The notes beneath the pieces were generated by a model. It saw only the letters and a program-made list of their open reading frames with translations. It made no database searches and had not been told where the DNA came from. A stretch of 64,000 nucleotides of DNA from Eublepharis macularius (lineage: Eukaryota; Chordata; Lepidosauria; Squamata; Eublepharidae), in the NCBI RefSeq assembly GCF_028583425.1, contig NC_072798.1:12216501-12280500 (forward strand), written 5' to 3'. The stretch's first letter is position 1. Every line of letters starts with the position of its first letter. The translations under genes and the position numbers were made by a program. Shown one piece after another: positions 31,322 to 43,197 of this stretch.

Positions 31322-33449
31322 CTAGCCAAAGGGAGAGAAAAAAAAACACAAACAGAACAGAAAGGCAATATTAGTCGCACAATATATCCATGTCATTAAA
31401 TGCAGTACATTAAACAACAAATCTAATGCTCACGGTAGACCCCCCTCAAGACCAACTAGGGAAAAGAAAAACTAGTTCTTAAGCAGGAATCTCTCCCATG
31501 AGGCTAAAACGTATTAATAGTTCTGATATGCAGTACACATCATTTTCCCCCCAGCATTACGGGGAAGGGGGGGGGGGTTACACATCAGCTGTAAATGCAA
31601 CTCTAAGTACCAAGTCAGCACATCCATAGTTTCTCTACATGCTCCAGGGCCATAGGCCCCAGAGGAAACTGACCTTCCCCTCTTCTGGGAATTTTACGGA
31701 TCCCTTCCCCGAATGGTTCAGTGTTGCTGTTTTTTTAAAAAAGAAGACTTTAATACTTAAACAGGTAAAAGTGACATGCAGATAGCATTCTAGTCAAACT
31801 GCTGAGTAAGAAGGAAGATGAGCCTCAAGCTGGCATCTAACTAATTTATTCGCAAAAAGTAAATCGCTTAATGGATTTTGATTTTAAAAAACTCTTTAGG
31901 AACATCAGTTCCTAAATCCTGGTGCAGCTAAGCTACTTCTTCAAGACCCTCCCTCTCCAGGGATTAATCCTTGCTCAAATCTCACCTCTCTCTAGCAAAA
32001 CTGCATTGCTCCCCCTCCCATTTTCTGCATCCTACCCTACGACGAACAAGTAGACTTGAAATGCATTATGTTTCATTAATTTTGGCCTTATTAAAGGTAG
32101 CGAACAGGCAAACAAAGCTAACCACGATCCATTTGTCCTGCGGCTCTTGGTGTATTTGCAGTGGCTTACAGCACTCCGTTCACCCCTAGGCCCCCTCCCA
32201 TCAACAACATATTCTAGCCTCCCCTAACTGTGCAGCTCAGGTCTGCAGCTCCTTGGCCCTAAAACTCAGCAGCCAATGCAATTTGTGCAATTGCACCTGG
32301 CTAGGATTTGGCACTTGACAGATCAAAAAGGATTTGGTCAGTCATCTGGAGACAGGCACTGGCAAATGTGAAACAAGTATTTCCAAAACATTAACTTGAT
32401 TAGCAAAAAGGTATTTTAATCATTATTAAATTCTAATTTCAAGAATGTTAACCGATCCCATCTTTTTGCAACAGCTGACCTCCCCCAAAGGTAGTTATTA
32501 TATATACTAGGCTTCGCAGAGATGTTAACAATTCATTGAAGAGTTCTTCTAGGGTAAAAGCCAGAGAGAACGGGAGGGTTAGAAACAGAAAGCAGTTCAA
32601 CAGCTACTACCAAACCTCTTCGCCTCATCTCCCCCGCAATCTCCCCCATGAAAAGAATTCCCAGTATGACCTTCTCTACACGCATCCAGAGTAGCGAGCC
32701 ACAATTCGCAAAAAAAATTGTCAGTCATTAAGGTGCCACTGGACTTTGGTTTTAAAGGCAGCAGGCCAATTCTTCCTCTTTGGGGATGCCTCCAGCTATA
32801 GCAGGTGACCACTGGGAGAAGCTCGGCTCTGCTGCGTTGAGTTTGCCCCGACTGCCGACACCCCTCACTTCTGGCCTTGCTGAGAAGTGGCATCATCACG
32901 AAATTGAAAAAGGGAAGCTGCCGCCTACAAAGTGCCATTCCTAGCTTCACAGACTAGTTGACAATAGCTGACCACAGATGAACAAGAGGCAGTCAAGTGA
33001 CTACACTGTCGAAGGTCAGGACTAGGTGACTGCATGAGTGGTCTATTTGGGGAGTGAGGCCCACAAACTGCAGTTACATGTAGATCCACCCTATCCCGTT
33101 GCCCAGTGGCTCAATGTGGCTGGTTTTCCAGTAATTCGTCAATAAACCAACCTCCTCCTAGCTAGACATGCAGCGTTAAGCTCATCAGTTAACAGTGAAA
33201 GGATCCCCGTGACATTTGTGTTTGACTCTCAGGTAGGAAGATAATTGATACCTGTTGCAGTGTTTGTGTTTGGGGCCAGGTAGTGTTACCTGTATTTATG
33301 ACTTCCTGTTATTCAGATGCAAGAAAATCCTGTATGAGGAACATTACTGTAAAAGTGAAAATGTAATGCCCGTATATCATCCCATGGTGCCCCACTATGG
33401 AAGAAGGGGACTTACCCAACTCTCAGAAACAGCCCCTGGTCATGGTAGG
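31322..33449. other. Intronic sequence, no gene recognised
   Basis: Apart from the pyrimidine tract of the acceptor next to 31322 (minus strand) and a poly-G run near 31567, nothing is supported. Confidence 0.4.
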
Positions 33450-33665
33450 ATGGGTACAGCATTTATTTTATACATTTCCAGCTTTTGCCCCGATGGGGAC
33501 CCAAAGTGAACGACACTGCTCTCTTCTCCCTGTGAGGCCATTTAGGCTGAGAGAGATCGACTGGCCCATGGTCACCGGGAGAGCTTTCATGGCAGAGTGG
33601 GGATTCGAACCTGGGTCCCCCAGATCCTCATCTGGCAATCTAACCACCATACAACACTGGCTCTC
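33450..33665 (-). repeat. tRNA SINE
   Basis: Minus-strand: CCAGTGTTGTATGGTGGTTAG head, B box GGTTCGAATCCCC, then GTGACCATGGGCCAGTC and GTCCCCATCGGGGC before the ATAAAATAAA end. The copy is full length. Confidence 0.85.
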
Positions 33666-35109
33666 AGACTGAAAAATGAGAAAATGGCCACATTTCAACT
33701 CTGTCCTTCTAGAACCACGGAGCTCGAAATCTTGAGCTAACACAGAGAGTCTTGTCCCAGCTGCAGGAAACCGAAACCTCAGAGGGAGGTGGGGGATCAC
33801 GTATTTTGTGCAGCGGCATGGATGAAGTCAGCATCCACAGCACAGCTTCTAGTGCCACATTTTAAAGCAATGCCCAGCTAATATCGTTTAGGAGTGGGGC
33901 TTTATCCTAAGCATCCAGCGTTGCATGGCACAACCTGACAGAGGGAGCATTGCAGAAGGAAGCTAGTGAACAACATCAAGGGCAGCTAGTCCCAAAGCTG
34001 AATAGCAGGGTCACTGTTGTCCCGAACAAAGCACTGCTCCTCTGAGGGTAACAACATCAGCTGCAGTGGCTGCTTCAGCGCTTGAACTCGAAGCCAAGCT
34101 CTGGCCAAGACAGGAAACTTTCGACCATAATGACACATCAATGAGCCACAGTAAGCCATGTGTTAAATGGCAAACTTCCAAGCCATGCTTGCTCTTTGGC
34201 TTGAGCAACCACAAAGCGCCGCTCCTGATTCTTGCCGTATCTGTACCCCTTCTTTTAGCCCCACCTCAAACTCAACACATGCATGCAGCAGGAACAGAAT
34301 CTGGCATTACTGTGTTGTCAGAGCAGCACAGCATTTGAACCCAAAGCAAGGAGCATCATATAAAGGGCCTTTTTAACTTTGCTTATGCACCACCATCCTG
34401 ATTTCCAGCATGCAGGACATTATAATCAGCAGCCCACTCCCAAGGACCGCGTGTCCCAGTTATGAATTTCCACCCCTTCACTAATGTACACAAGAAAAGA
34501 CACTGATTTGGGTTTTTTTTTAAAATATACAGACCCAAATATAATCTGCTGAACTCCACAAGGCTAACTTAGCTCACTAACGCTATGTACTCTCTCTACT
34601 TCCCAATGCCATAAAGCTTAAGAAAAAGAGAAAGTAATTATCCAACATCCTTCAAATGTGTCTGAGCATAACATTTGCAGATCCCAACCAAATCCAAGAA
34701 AGAAAGCAGGAAGCCTCTCGGATTTTGCACTGAACGGCTGCTGGTTAATCAGTTACAAAACCTAGCAAACAGGCAGGCTGCCACATTTGAATCGGAGGAA
34801 ATTCAAGCGGAAGAAAGGAAGAATAGCTTATGCTGAGGGTGACCAACAGGTGGTAAACAAAGCAATTTTATCAGCCCCATGGCATTCCACCATATTCTAT
34901 CCATGAGAGGAGAGATCTGCCCACACAGCTCGAGAAAAGTATTCTCCATTTTTCAATGTTGCATCTACCTGTTGAATTTATACTGGGGTGGCTTCAGAGT
35001 CACCGTATCAACCATCACCGTAACAATGGGGGTACACCTGCACCCGTTGCAGGGGTGGTATCAGAAGGGCATTACCACTACAGTCAGGTGGCAGGCACAC
35101 AATCCTTAG
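33666..35109. other. Intronic sequence, no gene recognised
   Basis: No exon or clear repeat supported; a few short frames without domain signal. Confidence 0.4.
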
Positions 35110-35149
35110 TCTCAGATAACACGACGGTCACAACTCTGATCACAGCGAA

Positions 35150-35740
35150 CGTAGTTTAACGTAATGTGCTTTGCGCGGGGCTGCTTTTGGAAAACTTGCC
35201 TGGAAACGTCAACCGGTTCAAAATGCCGCAGCCAGGTTATTGTCAAGGGCCAGATACAGAAACGGTGTTGCTCATGTGCTGAAAGATCGGCACCGGCTGC
35301 CTGTTGGTTGCCAAGCAAAAGTCAAAATGGCCCTTAAGGCCCTAAATGGCAGGGGCTGGGATACCTGAAGAACTCCCCTTCCGGTACTAACCATCCCACT
35401 AGTGAAGTTCTTCCTAAAATTTGCTCTCTGCGACTCTGCCTGTACAGGTGAGGCAGGTGGTAATTACCAACAGGGCTTTCTCAGCAGCAGTGACATAACT
35501 CTGGGAAGCTCACCTGGCACCCACCTCCCAAGGCTTCTTTTAGCTTTCACGACCTCTCACCTGAGGTTTTTTTTTTTTGACAGCTGTTTTTAAGTTCTCT
35601 GCGGAACTGTTGCTCTGCTGCATATTGCTTTTATGCTATGTTGTTTTTATGCCCTGGCATATCCTTAACAACAGTTTTTATCCGTTGCTGTTTTTTATGC
35701 AAGGCCTCCGTAGAGGCAACCTGGACATTTTCTAAATAAA
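35150..35740 (+). mobile_element. CR1/L2-type LINE fragment, reverse transcriptase C-terminus
   Basis: In-frame blocks VQNAAARLLSRARYRNGVAH and LKDRHRLPVGCQAK are the 'vQNaAARLl ... LHWLPV' motif of CR1/L2-clade LINEs, followed by ALKALNGRGWD. A stop falls right after, and later blocks are frameshifted. A T-rich 3' portion continues to about 35740. This is a dead 5'-truncated copy. Confidence 0.85.
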
Positions 35741-36060
35741 TGTGTGGCGTCCGAAGAGGAAGTTGAAAGTGGCCCTCCGCCAGGGAGGAAGCAATGCAAA
35801 GGATTAGATCCCCCCCAAATAAGCTTTGCAGTGAGAAACAAAGCCCAGGAAGAAGAAGGAAAGCTTGGCTCTGTTTGACCAGTCCTTTAAGCCCCAAGAA
35901 TGCTGGCCTCCTAACCCTGCAAAGTCCTTCCCCGACACCCCACTGACTTGATACCCAACATGTAAAATGCACAACATGCTTGTGGAAGGCTATGCCTAAC
36001 CTTTAGAAGCTCTCAGTGACAGACAGGATCGACGTCATTATGGAGCCCTTCTATGAAGGG

Positions 36061-36220
36061 AGTTTCAGGTGGGTGGCCGTGTCCATCTGCAGTAGAAGAG
36101 CAAGATTTGGGTCCAGTAGCACCTTAGATTTCCAGGGTATGCGCCTTCGAGAGTCTGAGCTCATGCCCTGGAAATCTACTTGGTCTCTAAGGTGCTACCG
36201 CGCCCAAATCTTCCTCTTCC
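36061..36220 (+). mobile_element. Foldback retroelement fragment
   Basis: It begins with the GTTTCAGGTGGGTGGCCGTG terminal motif. TCCAGTAGCACCTTAGA and its complement TCTAAGGTGCTACCG, and GATTTCCAGGGTATG and CATGCCCTGGAAATC, form a long imperfect hairpin. The flanking 12 bp are TTCTATGAAGGG (36049-36060) and TTCCATGAAGGG (36217-36228), one mismatch. Confidence 0.8.
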
Positions 36221-36585
36221 ATGAAGGGGGTACTCAGTGCAATAAAATGTATTTCCAACCCCTAGACCACTGACTGGAGAAGAAAGCAGCTACCAAGAAC
36301 AGAGAAGTTGGCCTTCTGTGACTTACAGTGTTGCAGGCGTAAGGGTGGGAGAACAAGCACTTGGGGTGTGGCGGTGATTAAAAAATGGAAATTCCTGTCA
36401 ACTGAGGGATTGATGAAAAAGCTTCCCCAGTTCTGGCGGCTTCATTTGATCCGAAGCGAGACGCTTTAATGATTTACTCGTCTACAACCGCGATCTTGTG
36501 ACCCTGCCGATGACTTCCCTCAAACGCCACTTTCACTTCTGTGTTAAGAGCCATTAAAACGATGGGTTCACAGCAAGGTTAATTG

Positions 36586-36690
36586 CAGAGAGGTAGCCAG
36601 GTTAGCCTGTAGTAGCAAAAAGTCCAGTGGCACCTCCAAAACTAACAACATTTATTTTAATAAGTGCTTCTGTGAGTCAGAGCTCACTGT
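36586..36690 (+). mobile_element. Foldback retroelement fragment, truncated
   Basis: AGAGAGGTAGCCAGGTTAG, CCTGTAGTAGCAAAAAGTCC and AGTGGCACCTCCAAAACTAAC match one arm of the family at 39807; the other arm is missing. Confidence 0.7.
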
Positions 36691-37699
36691 TTGAGATATG
36701 TGAGGAGGAAATCATTTGGGGAATTCTTAGAGAGAAAAATTACAGAAGGCGGGGTGGGTGGGGGGAACAAGGAGTTGAGAAAGAGAGCAGTTTAGCATGA
36801 ATCCCATCGATCACCGTTGCGATTCACACCAAAATTCTCCCTGCTTCAACTCCTCCTCTCCCTCCAACCTGTAATTTTCCCTATAAAAATGTGGAATATG
36901 ATTTCCTCTTCATAGCATCTGAAGAAGCGAATTCTGACTTGCAAATGCTCATATTGAAAAACTCTCGGGACGGCACAGTGACGTCTTCGCGCGACCCTGG
37001 GAATCCACCCGAGAGGCCCGTTCTTCCACCACCAGCCAGGTAAGTGGAGGCGGAGGGCAGAGGGCGAAAGTGGGGGATCCCCCGCCCCCACCAGGGGAAT
37101 GAGTTCCCTGTATGAAGGCCCCCACTCCTGCAAATCAGAATTGTTCAGGAGGGCTTTCTTGTACAAGAGCAAAGCTGTGGTGTGCCGGCAGCTCAGGAGG
37201 TAGCTTTTACTAGAGATAAAGTTTTTCCGACACTGACTGCCTCATTGCCTTCAACAGATATGCTTGCATGCTACACTGATTGTCCAGTTGCCTCTGCCGT
37301 ACTAAGAATCTTTGCTGTTAGATCCAAACGTTATATCTTGAAATCTGCTCGCTGGTTGACTGAAAGTGTACTGTATTTGTGAGCCGCCTTGGGTCTCAGT
37401 GGGAAAGGCAGACTATCAATGAAAATAACAAAAAGCAGAACCACCTGCAAAGTAAAGCTTGTATGCACAGACCTCTCAAGGTCAGTCTGTTTCTCAAATG
37501 GCAATCGCTTGTGTTTTTGAACAATCTCCTTTTGGGGCGTAATCACACAGGTTTACCTTCGTGGTATCATTTACCAAGTCAGTAAGTGAAAACCATTCAA
37601 GGGCCAGAAGATGGGTCTGGAAGTGCCTAGTTCAAATCCCACCTCCGCTATGAGCGCCCTGCTGTTCTCCAGCAACAATGTGGATGGGAGAATGGCACA

Positions 37700-37922
37700 C
37701 CACACGTGACTGTTGTGGTAGCACAATGGTTAAGTAGTTTGGCTGCTGGTTCGAATCCCACTCCTTCCATGAGCTCAGTAGGTGGCCTTGGGCAAGCCAC
37801 TCCTCTCAGCCTCAGCTCCCCAACTGTATAGTGGAGATAATAACAACACTGGCTTTGTTCACTGCTCTGAGTGAGGCACTAATCTGTCTAGAAGAGCGGT
37901 ACATAAGCGCAGTTATTATTAT

Positions 37923-37966
<44 letters not shown>

Positions 37967-37968
37967 TT
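37700..37968 (+). repeat. tRNA SINE with (TAG)n tail
   Basis: GTGGTAGCACAATGGTTAAG head, B box GGTTCGAATCCC, ATGAGCTCAGTAGGTGGCC body, GCGGTACATAAGCGCAG end, then a (TAG)n run at 37915-37968. The same subfamily is at 52603-52820, 58795-58970 (minus) and 59120-59422. Confidence 0.88.
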
Positions 37969-38469
37969 CCAGAGAGGGGACACTGTTTTAGGCAATGTGC
38001 TAAAAGTGACATCCACAAAGCAAAGAATTTTTTTTTCTTTTTCACCACTCTCAGCATCCTCCAAAGGATGTTTAGTCTATAAAGAGACCATCTACTGTCC
38101 AATCTGCTTGGTTTTTTATCTTTATCATGTTTTTCAGTGTTGATGTTTTAAATCATAAGCCACCTTGACAGCAGTAACAGAGACTGTACGTAAATATAAG
38201 ATCAATACATTTATGCATTGCTCAGATGGCCAAATGGCACAGGTACCACAAGGGGAACAGGTGGGGGAGTTTGGGACTGGACACTTCTTCCTCCCCGCAC
38301 TACATCTTGCCAGCTAAATCAACCAGATGCAAGTCCTTAAAGGCATCAGGGAGACTGCCCATAAGGTACTGCATGTGATTTCTGAATCCACTGGATTCAA
38401 ATGGTGAAGCTGTTCCTGAACACAGCACTTCAGGCGGGCTTCCCCATTTGTGAATGCTTCTCCCACCTC

Positions 38470-38715
38470 GTACTTTGGTCACATTTATGAGAAGACAAGG
38501 TTCTCTGGAAAAGTCAATAATGCGAGGAAAAGTGGAAGGCAGTAGGAAAGGAGGAAGACCCAAAATGAGATGGCTTGACTCAATAAAAGAAGCCACATCC
38601 TCCAGTTTGCAAGGTTTGAGCAAGTCTGTTAATGACCGGACGTTTTGGAGGTCTTTCATTCATAGGGTCGCCATAGGTCGGAGGCAACTTGATGGTACAT
38701 AACACACACACACCC
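38470..38715 (+). mobile_element. BovB/RTE LINE 3' end with C-terminal reverse transcriptase
   Basis: The plus frame reads GSRKGGRPKMRWLDSIKEA, then SKSVNDRTFWRSFIHRVAIG, matching the C-terminal 'GRPrmRWlD ... W...vhgVAksR' signature of BovB/RTE LINEs. The tail GGGTCGCCATAGGTCGGAGG, GCAACTTGATGGTACATAAC and (AC)n shares its layout with the 5S SINE tails here, consistent with BovB-driven mobilisation. It is 5' truncated. Confidence 0.88.
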
Positions 38716-39797
38716 CTAGAAGGCTCCTAGCAAATCATAGCTTTTTCCCTAGAAAGCTGTATTACTAGGTACAGAGAAGGGGTGTTGCGGGCATCCCCAC
38801 CAACACATAGCCCAACCCAGGAAAGGCTTTTCGAAACACGGCTGCTTGCACTTCAATAGCATCACGCTCACAGAAAAGTTGGGCCACCATTGCTCTAAAG
38901 GAAGCTCCCATTCTTATCTCAGGAATAAGTTCCTCTTTTGCATGCCCAATTAAAGTTTTTGAAGAATTTGCATCACCGTTTACAGCAAAGCGCTTCTCTT
39001 GAACTGTAATTCTGACACAGACGCGACAAATGTCATCAGAGCTATAGCTAAATTATACGATGCTAAAAACCATGTTTCTTTGCAAGCGTAGGCCACAATA
39101 TTAGAAATTCCAATCTAATTACAACTCCACCCAGAATGGAAACAAGTGCTATTTTAGCCAGGGTGAAGCCTCTTTGCAAGAACAGCTTCAGGCACAGCAG
39201 CCCAGTGCCTCTGACTATCAAGAAGATAAAGCATACATTTCCTAGTAAAGTACGTACAGTCAGCTCACAGTTATAGATGGTGTCACCGAATCCTGATCTA
39301 ACATCACAAAAAAGACGATTTGCACGAAAATAAACCCAATTCTGTCATCCGCATAAATGATACTAAGCAGACTCATTTTGCATTGTTTACTAGTTTGCAT
39401 AATTTATTCTGCTTGCCACTGAAGTTCTGCCTTTAAGCTTCTGAAAATCTTATTCAGCAATCTCTCTGACTTCACCAGGGTACAGCCCACACCCTTTCAA
39501 GTATATTCTTTGAAGCTACAAGGGCGAATAACTTGCTTTTATTTTAAAACAATGTCAATTGAGATGCTTTCAGATCAATCCTATGCATGCTTACTGAGAA
39601 GCAAGCTCCTCTAATACTAGCAAGACTGAGTCCTGGGTGCATAGCAACGTGTGCTTAGAAGCTGCATTCTGCAGCCAACATCACATTCCGCAGATTTTCT
39701 GCATTTCTGTGACATTTAGATAGATCTGAGTATGATAACCCATACTTGACCAAACATAATACAAGCGGAAATGAGAATCCGCACAAAACGAGACAGT
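38716..39797. other. Intronic sequence, no gene recognised
   Basis: No exon supported. A short reptile-repeat motif (CAATCCTATGCATGC, 39577) is the only recognisable piece. Confidence 0.4.
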
Positions 39798-39806
39798 AGG
39801 CAATAG

Positions 39807-39977
39807 ATCCAGAGGAGTTAGCCGTGTTAGTCTGTAGTAGCAAAATCAAAAAGAGTCCAGTAGCACCTTTAAGACTAACCAATTTTATTGTAGCATAAGC
39901 TTTCGAGAATCACAGTTCTCTTCGTCAGATGCATGGAGGGCAAAAAGAAACCGGTCAGATATAGAGGAAGAGAGGGG
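39807..39977. mobile_element. Foldback retroelement tail, best single hammerhead-like core
   Basis: The left end has the ATCCAGAGGAGTTAGCCGTG terminus. On the minus strand 39928-39901 reads CTGACGA, a GAGAA/TTCTC stem around CTGTGA, and GAAA, followed by GCTTATGC. A 9-bp duplication AGGCAATAG flanks it (39798-39806 and 39978-39986). Confidence 0.82.
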
Positions 39978-41733
39978 AGGCAATAGGACTGACTTTTTCT
40001 GAAAAGGAATTTACGAAGAAACATTCTTCTTGTGACTTTACTGACTTATAAAATATCAGCCTGATTTCTTTTGACAGCCATGCGTCACTGTTATGGCTTT
40101 AGACTCAAAAACTCCCCCAAGACAGAAGTATACAAGCCTTAATTCCCCTAATCAACAGACAAACCAAATATCGATCCACAGATAATTCTAAAACATCAAG
40201 AACCTTTCCATTGCCCTCAGTGTAAATTTGAGGCAGAGGGTCAAGTCAAAACAGCAGCTTCACAGCAAGAGCGCGACACACAAAAGACGACAAGAGTGAG
40301 CAAATTAGCAGTTCAAGTTTTCCACCAAGTGAGTCTAAGGAATGCCTAAGTTACAGCAAAGGGAAAGCAACACTTCCTACGACTGAAGAAAAGCTTTTCT
40401 GAATCATCCACCAAGTCAAGGTACAGAGTAGAAGCACAGAGCAAATATTTACAAGGACACGCCCTCTTCCACATTCACAGTTTCAATCTATTTACACATC
40501 AAAGAATCACACGGCAAACTGCTTTTAGGAACTGCGGATTGGTTGGATCTTGCAACCAACCAAAAAAATGAAGAGCCTCGCAAAGGGTCTGAGCTGTTAA
40601 TCACATAAAGCATTAACTCAATAAACTGCTGTTAAAAAGGCTGCAATCCTGTGTATGTTTACTCAGCAAGTCAGTGTAGGTGTGTGAGCCCCAAGAGACA
40701 GCAGCCTCACTTCAGGGTCAAGTTGCAGAGAATTCAGCAAGCCTTACTTCAGAGAAAGCAGACACAGAACTGGGCTACGTTCGTGCAAAAGACTGCATTT
40801 TTTATCCATGCTGAAAAGACTCCTCTGTTCCTCTCCTTACAGAGCGCACTTCAAATCCACCTCAACATGTTATTAAAAACAACAGCAGGCCAGTTGGTCC
40901 AGTAAACCAAGTTTCAGGGCCTGTCCCAAACTTTTAACAAAAAGGAAGTCATCAGACCTTCAGGTCACTTTCTGGACCAGTCATTCAACTGATACAAATA
41001 CAGCAGTTTCAGTCCAGTTCCCAGAGGACCAGTGACCACATCAAGGAAGTAACAATACAATTTGATAGCCAGTTCTTCTATAAGAGACTGCTCTATTGGA
41101 GAATGAGAACTAGAACACATCGGCAGGAGTTTTTGCAGAAATTACAGGTTGTGCTGTGCCAGCCCAGCATACTTAGTTTCCCCCCCCCCACACACACACA
41201 CACAGATATTAGACTGATCTTCTTCCAACTTTCTGTAAGGAAAGAAGGAGTACCTAAAAGAATCAATCTGGAGTCTGCAGCAAAAGTCCCTCCGTTATCA
41301 TCAACTCATGAACAAGATGTCCATTGAGCCCTCACCAGAAACACAACCCTCATCTTCCCCCAACCCCCCAATCCGCACACAGGTTGGGCTGGATCTCCCA
41401 GGTTTCCACAGATCCTCACTTAAGAGTTGCCCAGCAGCACCCCCCTTCGACCCTCTGAATCCCCCATGGGTACTTTTAATTGTATACACACCAGTGTACG
41501 CAGGCACCCCCTCTCCTCTTTGAACACAGCACGGCCTACTTCTGAGTAAACATGCATGAGACTAATAGGTGGGACTTTGGCTGCAACAGACTAACTCAGT
41601 TACTCCTCTGGAATGACAAAAAGGAGCCTTGAAGCAAGTTGAAAGTGAGCAAGAGTTCATTCCAGCACAAGTGTTTGCGGACTTTCATGGAGCAGTCATT
41701 AAAGTTATCCCCCCCCCACCCTCCCTAAAAGAT
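39978..41733. other. Intronic sequence, no gene recognised
   Basis: No exon supported. It contains a C9/(CA)n simple run near 41180-41201. Confidence 0.4.
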
Positions 41734-41930
41734 AGTTTCAGGTGGGGAGCCGTGTTGGTCTACAGGAAAAGAGGAAGATTTGGGTCCAACAGCACCTTAA
41801 AGACCAACTAGATTTCCAAGGTATGAGCTTTTGAGAGTTAAAGAGTTGAGTCTGGCAAAGAGAGCTCTGACTCTCGAAAGCTCAGACCCTGGAAATCTCA
41901 TTGCTCTTTAAGGTGCTCCTGGACCGGAAT
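41734..41930 (+). mobile_element. Foldback retroelement copy, degraded
   Basis: It begins AGTTTCAGGTGGGGAGCC and carries TCCAACAGCACCTTAAAG with its complement CTTTAAGGTGCTCCTGG. The core block is changed (CTGGCAA in place of CTGANGA), though CTCTCGAAAGC survives. No clear duplication. Confidence 0.7.
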
Positions 41931-42019
41931 ATCCCCCTCAATGCAACATACTAACACAGATTATTGTTATTGAATTGTTATTGTATCCTCTGGAGCTGTT
42001 CTACGGACAGCTCAGGAAC

Positions 42020-42560
42020 CCTTTTCTTCCCCCCTCCTCCAACCCTACAAAGTTGTGCTCTCTATGAAAAACTTTCCCCAAACTTTCCAAACAGCCCCTC
42101 TTTTCAAAAAGAGACCCCCTCCAAGGACCCCCCAGACTACCCCTCACCCCAACTTCTGGCATTAGATTTTTCCATAAATTCTGGAAATTAGGAGCGGGAC
42201 ATTGACTCCCCTTCCCCATAAGGCTAGCCCCCCCTTCTCCCCACGTGCCATGAAAAGAGGAGGGGGCTTCCCCCTTTGTTTCCATGAGCTGTCTCTCACT
42301 TACCCCCTTTCAGGGCAGAGGTGGGAGGGTCCAAGAGCAGCCTGGTTCCAACCTCATGCTCTCTTCTCCTCCCCCCCCCCCACAATAAATGGAAGATCCC
42401 ACCTTCCAAAATATATACATTGGCCCCCCTCAGATGAGAAGACCCTCATGGGCTTTTTCCTTCTCTCCCCCCCTAATAAAAATGGAGCAATCCAATGTCT
42501 TTCATTTCCTCCCCCCCCCTTGGGAATGGAACAGTCCACTCCGCTCCTTTCTTCCCCCTC
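42020..42560. other. C-rich/G-rich strand-asymmetric tract beside the CpG island
   Basis: The plus strand is strongly pyrimidine-biased, with many runs of four to eleven C (for example 42372-42380 and 42512-42519). A transcript running leftward would be correspondingly G-rich immediately after its first splice donor. The tract is likely to favour R-loops or G-quadruplexes; no coding function is suggested. Confidence 0.6.
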
Positions 42561-42638
42561 CCCACGGGAGGCCTCAGGCCCCCAACGACAGTGGAGCGGT
42601 CCCGGTGCCCGAGGGGCCCTGGCCGGCTCGGCCCTCAC

Positions 42639-43000
42639 CTCAGCGCCTCGGCCTCCTCCTCCTCCTCCCGAGCTCTCGCGGCGCCTCCTCCCCGCGGCGC
42701 TTTCCCCAGCTTGGTGCCCGGCCGGGACATTGGCCTCCAACCAGGAAGTGGCCCGGTGTGACACCTACTCCCGGCTGCCATGGCAACGCCCCCTCCTCCT
42801 CCCGCCGTGTTCGGGACAGGAGTCAACCTCCTCCAGCGACACGCCCACTGTCCGCTGCCAAGCATAGGGCGTTCCCAGGACGGGCACCATGTTGAGACCA
42901 GAACGAGGCTACGGGAGGCGAAAGGGGGCAAGCGGCTCGGTATGCTCGCTTCGCTGCTATACTCCATAGAAGAGATAGGGCGTTCTCAGGAGCGCCTCCA
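42639..43000 (-). other. USP6NL: Candidate first exon (leader) on the minus strand
   Basis: It ends at donor GCTGAG followed by GTGAGG (intron starts 42638). A 30-codon frame begins at ATG 42730-42728 (MSRPGTKLGKAP...) and reaches the donor in phase 2. If joined to the exon at 31321 it would stop within 16 codons, so it is more likely a leader ORF than the main reading frame. The 5' end is not determinable from sequence; 43000 is a guess. Confidence 0.4.
42774..42787. promoter_or_regulatory. RFX X-box
   Basis: GCTGCCATGGCAAC differs by one base from the palindromic RFX consensus GTTGCCATGGCAAC. Its place in the centre of the CpG island supports function. Confidence 0.65.
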
Positions 43001-43039
43001 TCTTGGGTCAGGAACGAGGCTGGGCCACGCCTACGGGAG
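42864..43039. repeat. Duplicated promoter module with YY1-like sites
   Basis: Two modules (42864-42918 and 42975-43039) share ATAGGGCGTTC, CCAGGA/TCAGGA, CCATGTTG/CCATCTTGG, AGGAACGAGGC/AGAACGAGGC and CTACGGGAG in the same order. The second keeps a consensus YY1 match on the minus strand; the first has a weakened one. Confidence 0.75.
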
Positions 43040-43197
43040 AAGGTGTTGCTATTTTCAGCTCTGCAGAATGAGCCAGGTCAGGAGTTTTTTTTTTCTTTGC
43101 TTAGGGCAGCGTCTTTCTCCTCTTTTAAAGCTTGGAAAGGCTATTTGAGCTCGTCCTCTGCAAGCAGTACGTTCCGCATGCAGCTTCAATGCTGCAA

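Larger units (their letters stand above)
42561..43045 (-). promoter_or_regulatory. USP6NL: CpG-island promoter, probably USP6NL
   Basis: CpG and GC content rise sharply here compared with neighbouring AT-rich DNA. Motifs include an RFX X-box (42774-42787), an ETS-like CCAGGAAGTGG (42741-42751), CCAAT read on minus (42733-42729) and a YY1 match AAGATGGAGGC read on minus near 42995-43005. YY1 sites of this orientation usually sit just downstream of the start site, so transcription to the left is favoured. A donor GAG/GTGAG on minus at 42639/42638 supports a first exon ending here. Assignment to USP6NL is from synteny. Confidence 0.65.

Noticed and set aside
36586..36690. Independent hammerhead-like copy
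   Set aside because: Only one arm of the foldback family is present and the CTGANGA/GAAA blocks are missing.
38470..38715. Host protein-coding exon (GRPKMRWLDS frame)
   Set aside because: The motifs are those of a BovB/RTE reverse transcriptase C-terminus, with the LINE 3' tail directly behind.
42202..42867. 221-codon plus-strand ORF through the CpG island, with long antisense ORFs
   Set aside because: Proline- and serine-rich translation is expected from C-rich DNA; no conserved motif, and the region fits a promoter and leader exon on the minus strand.
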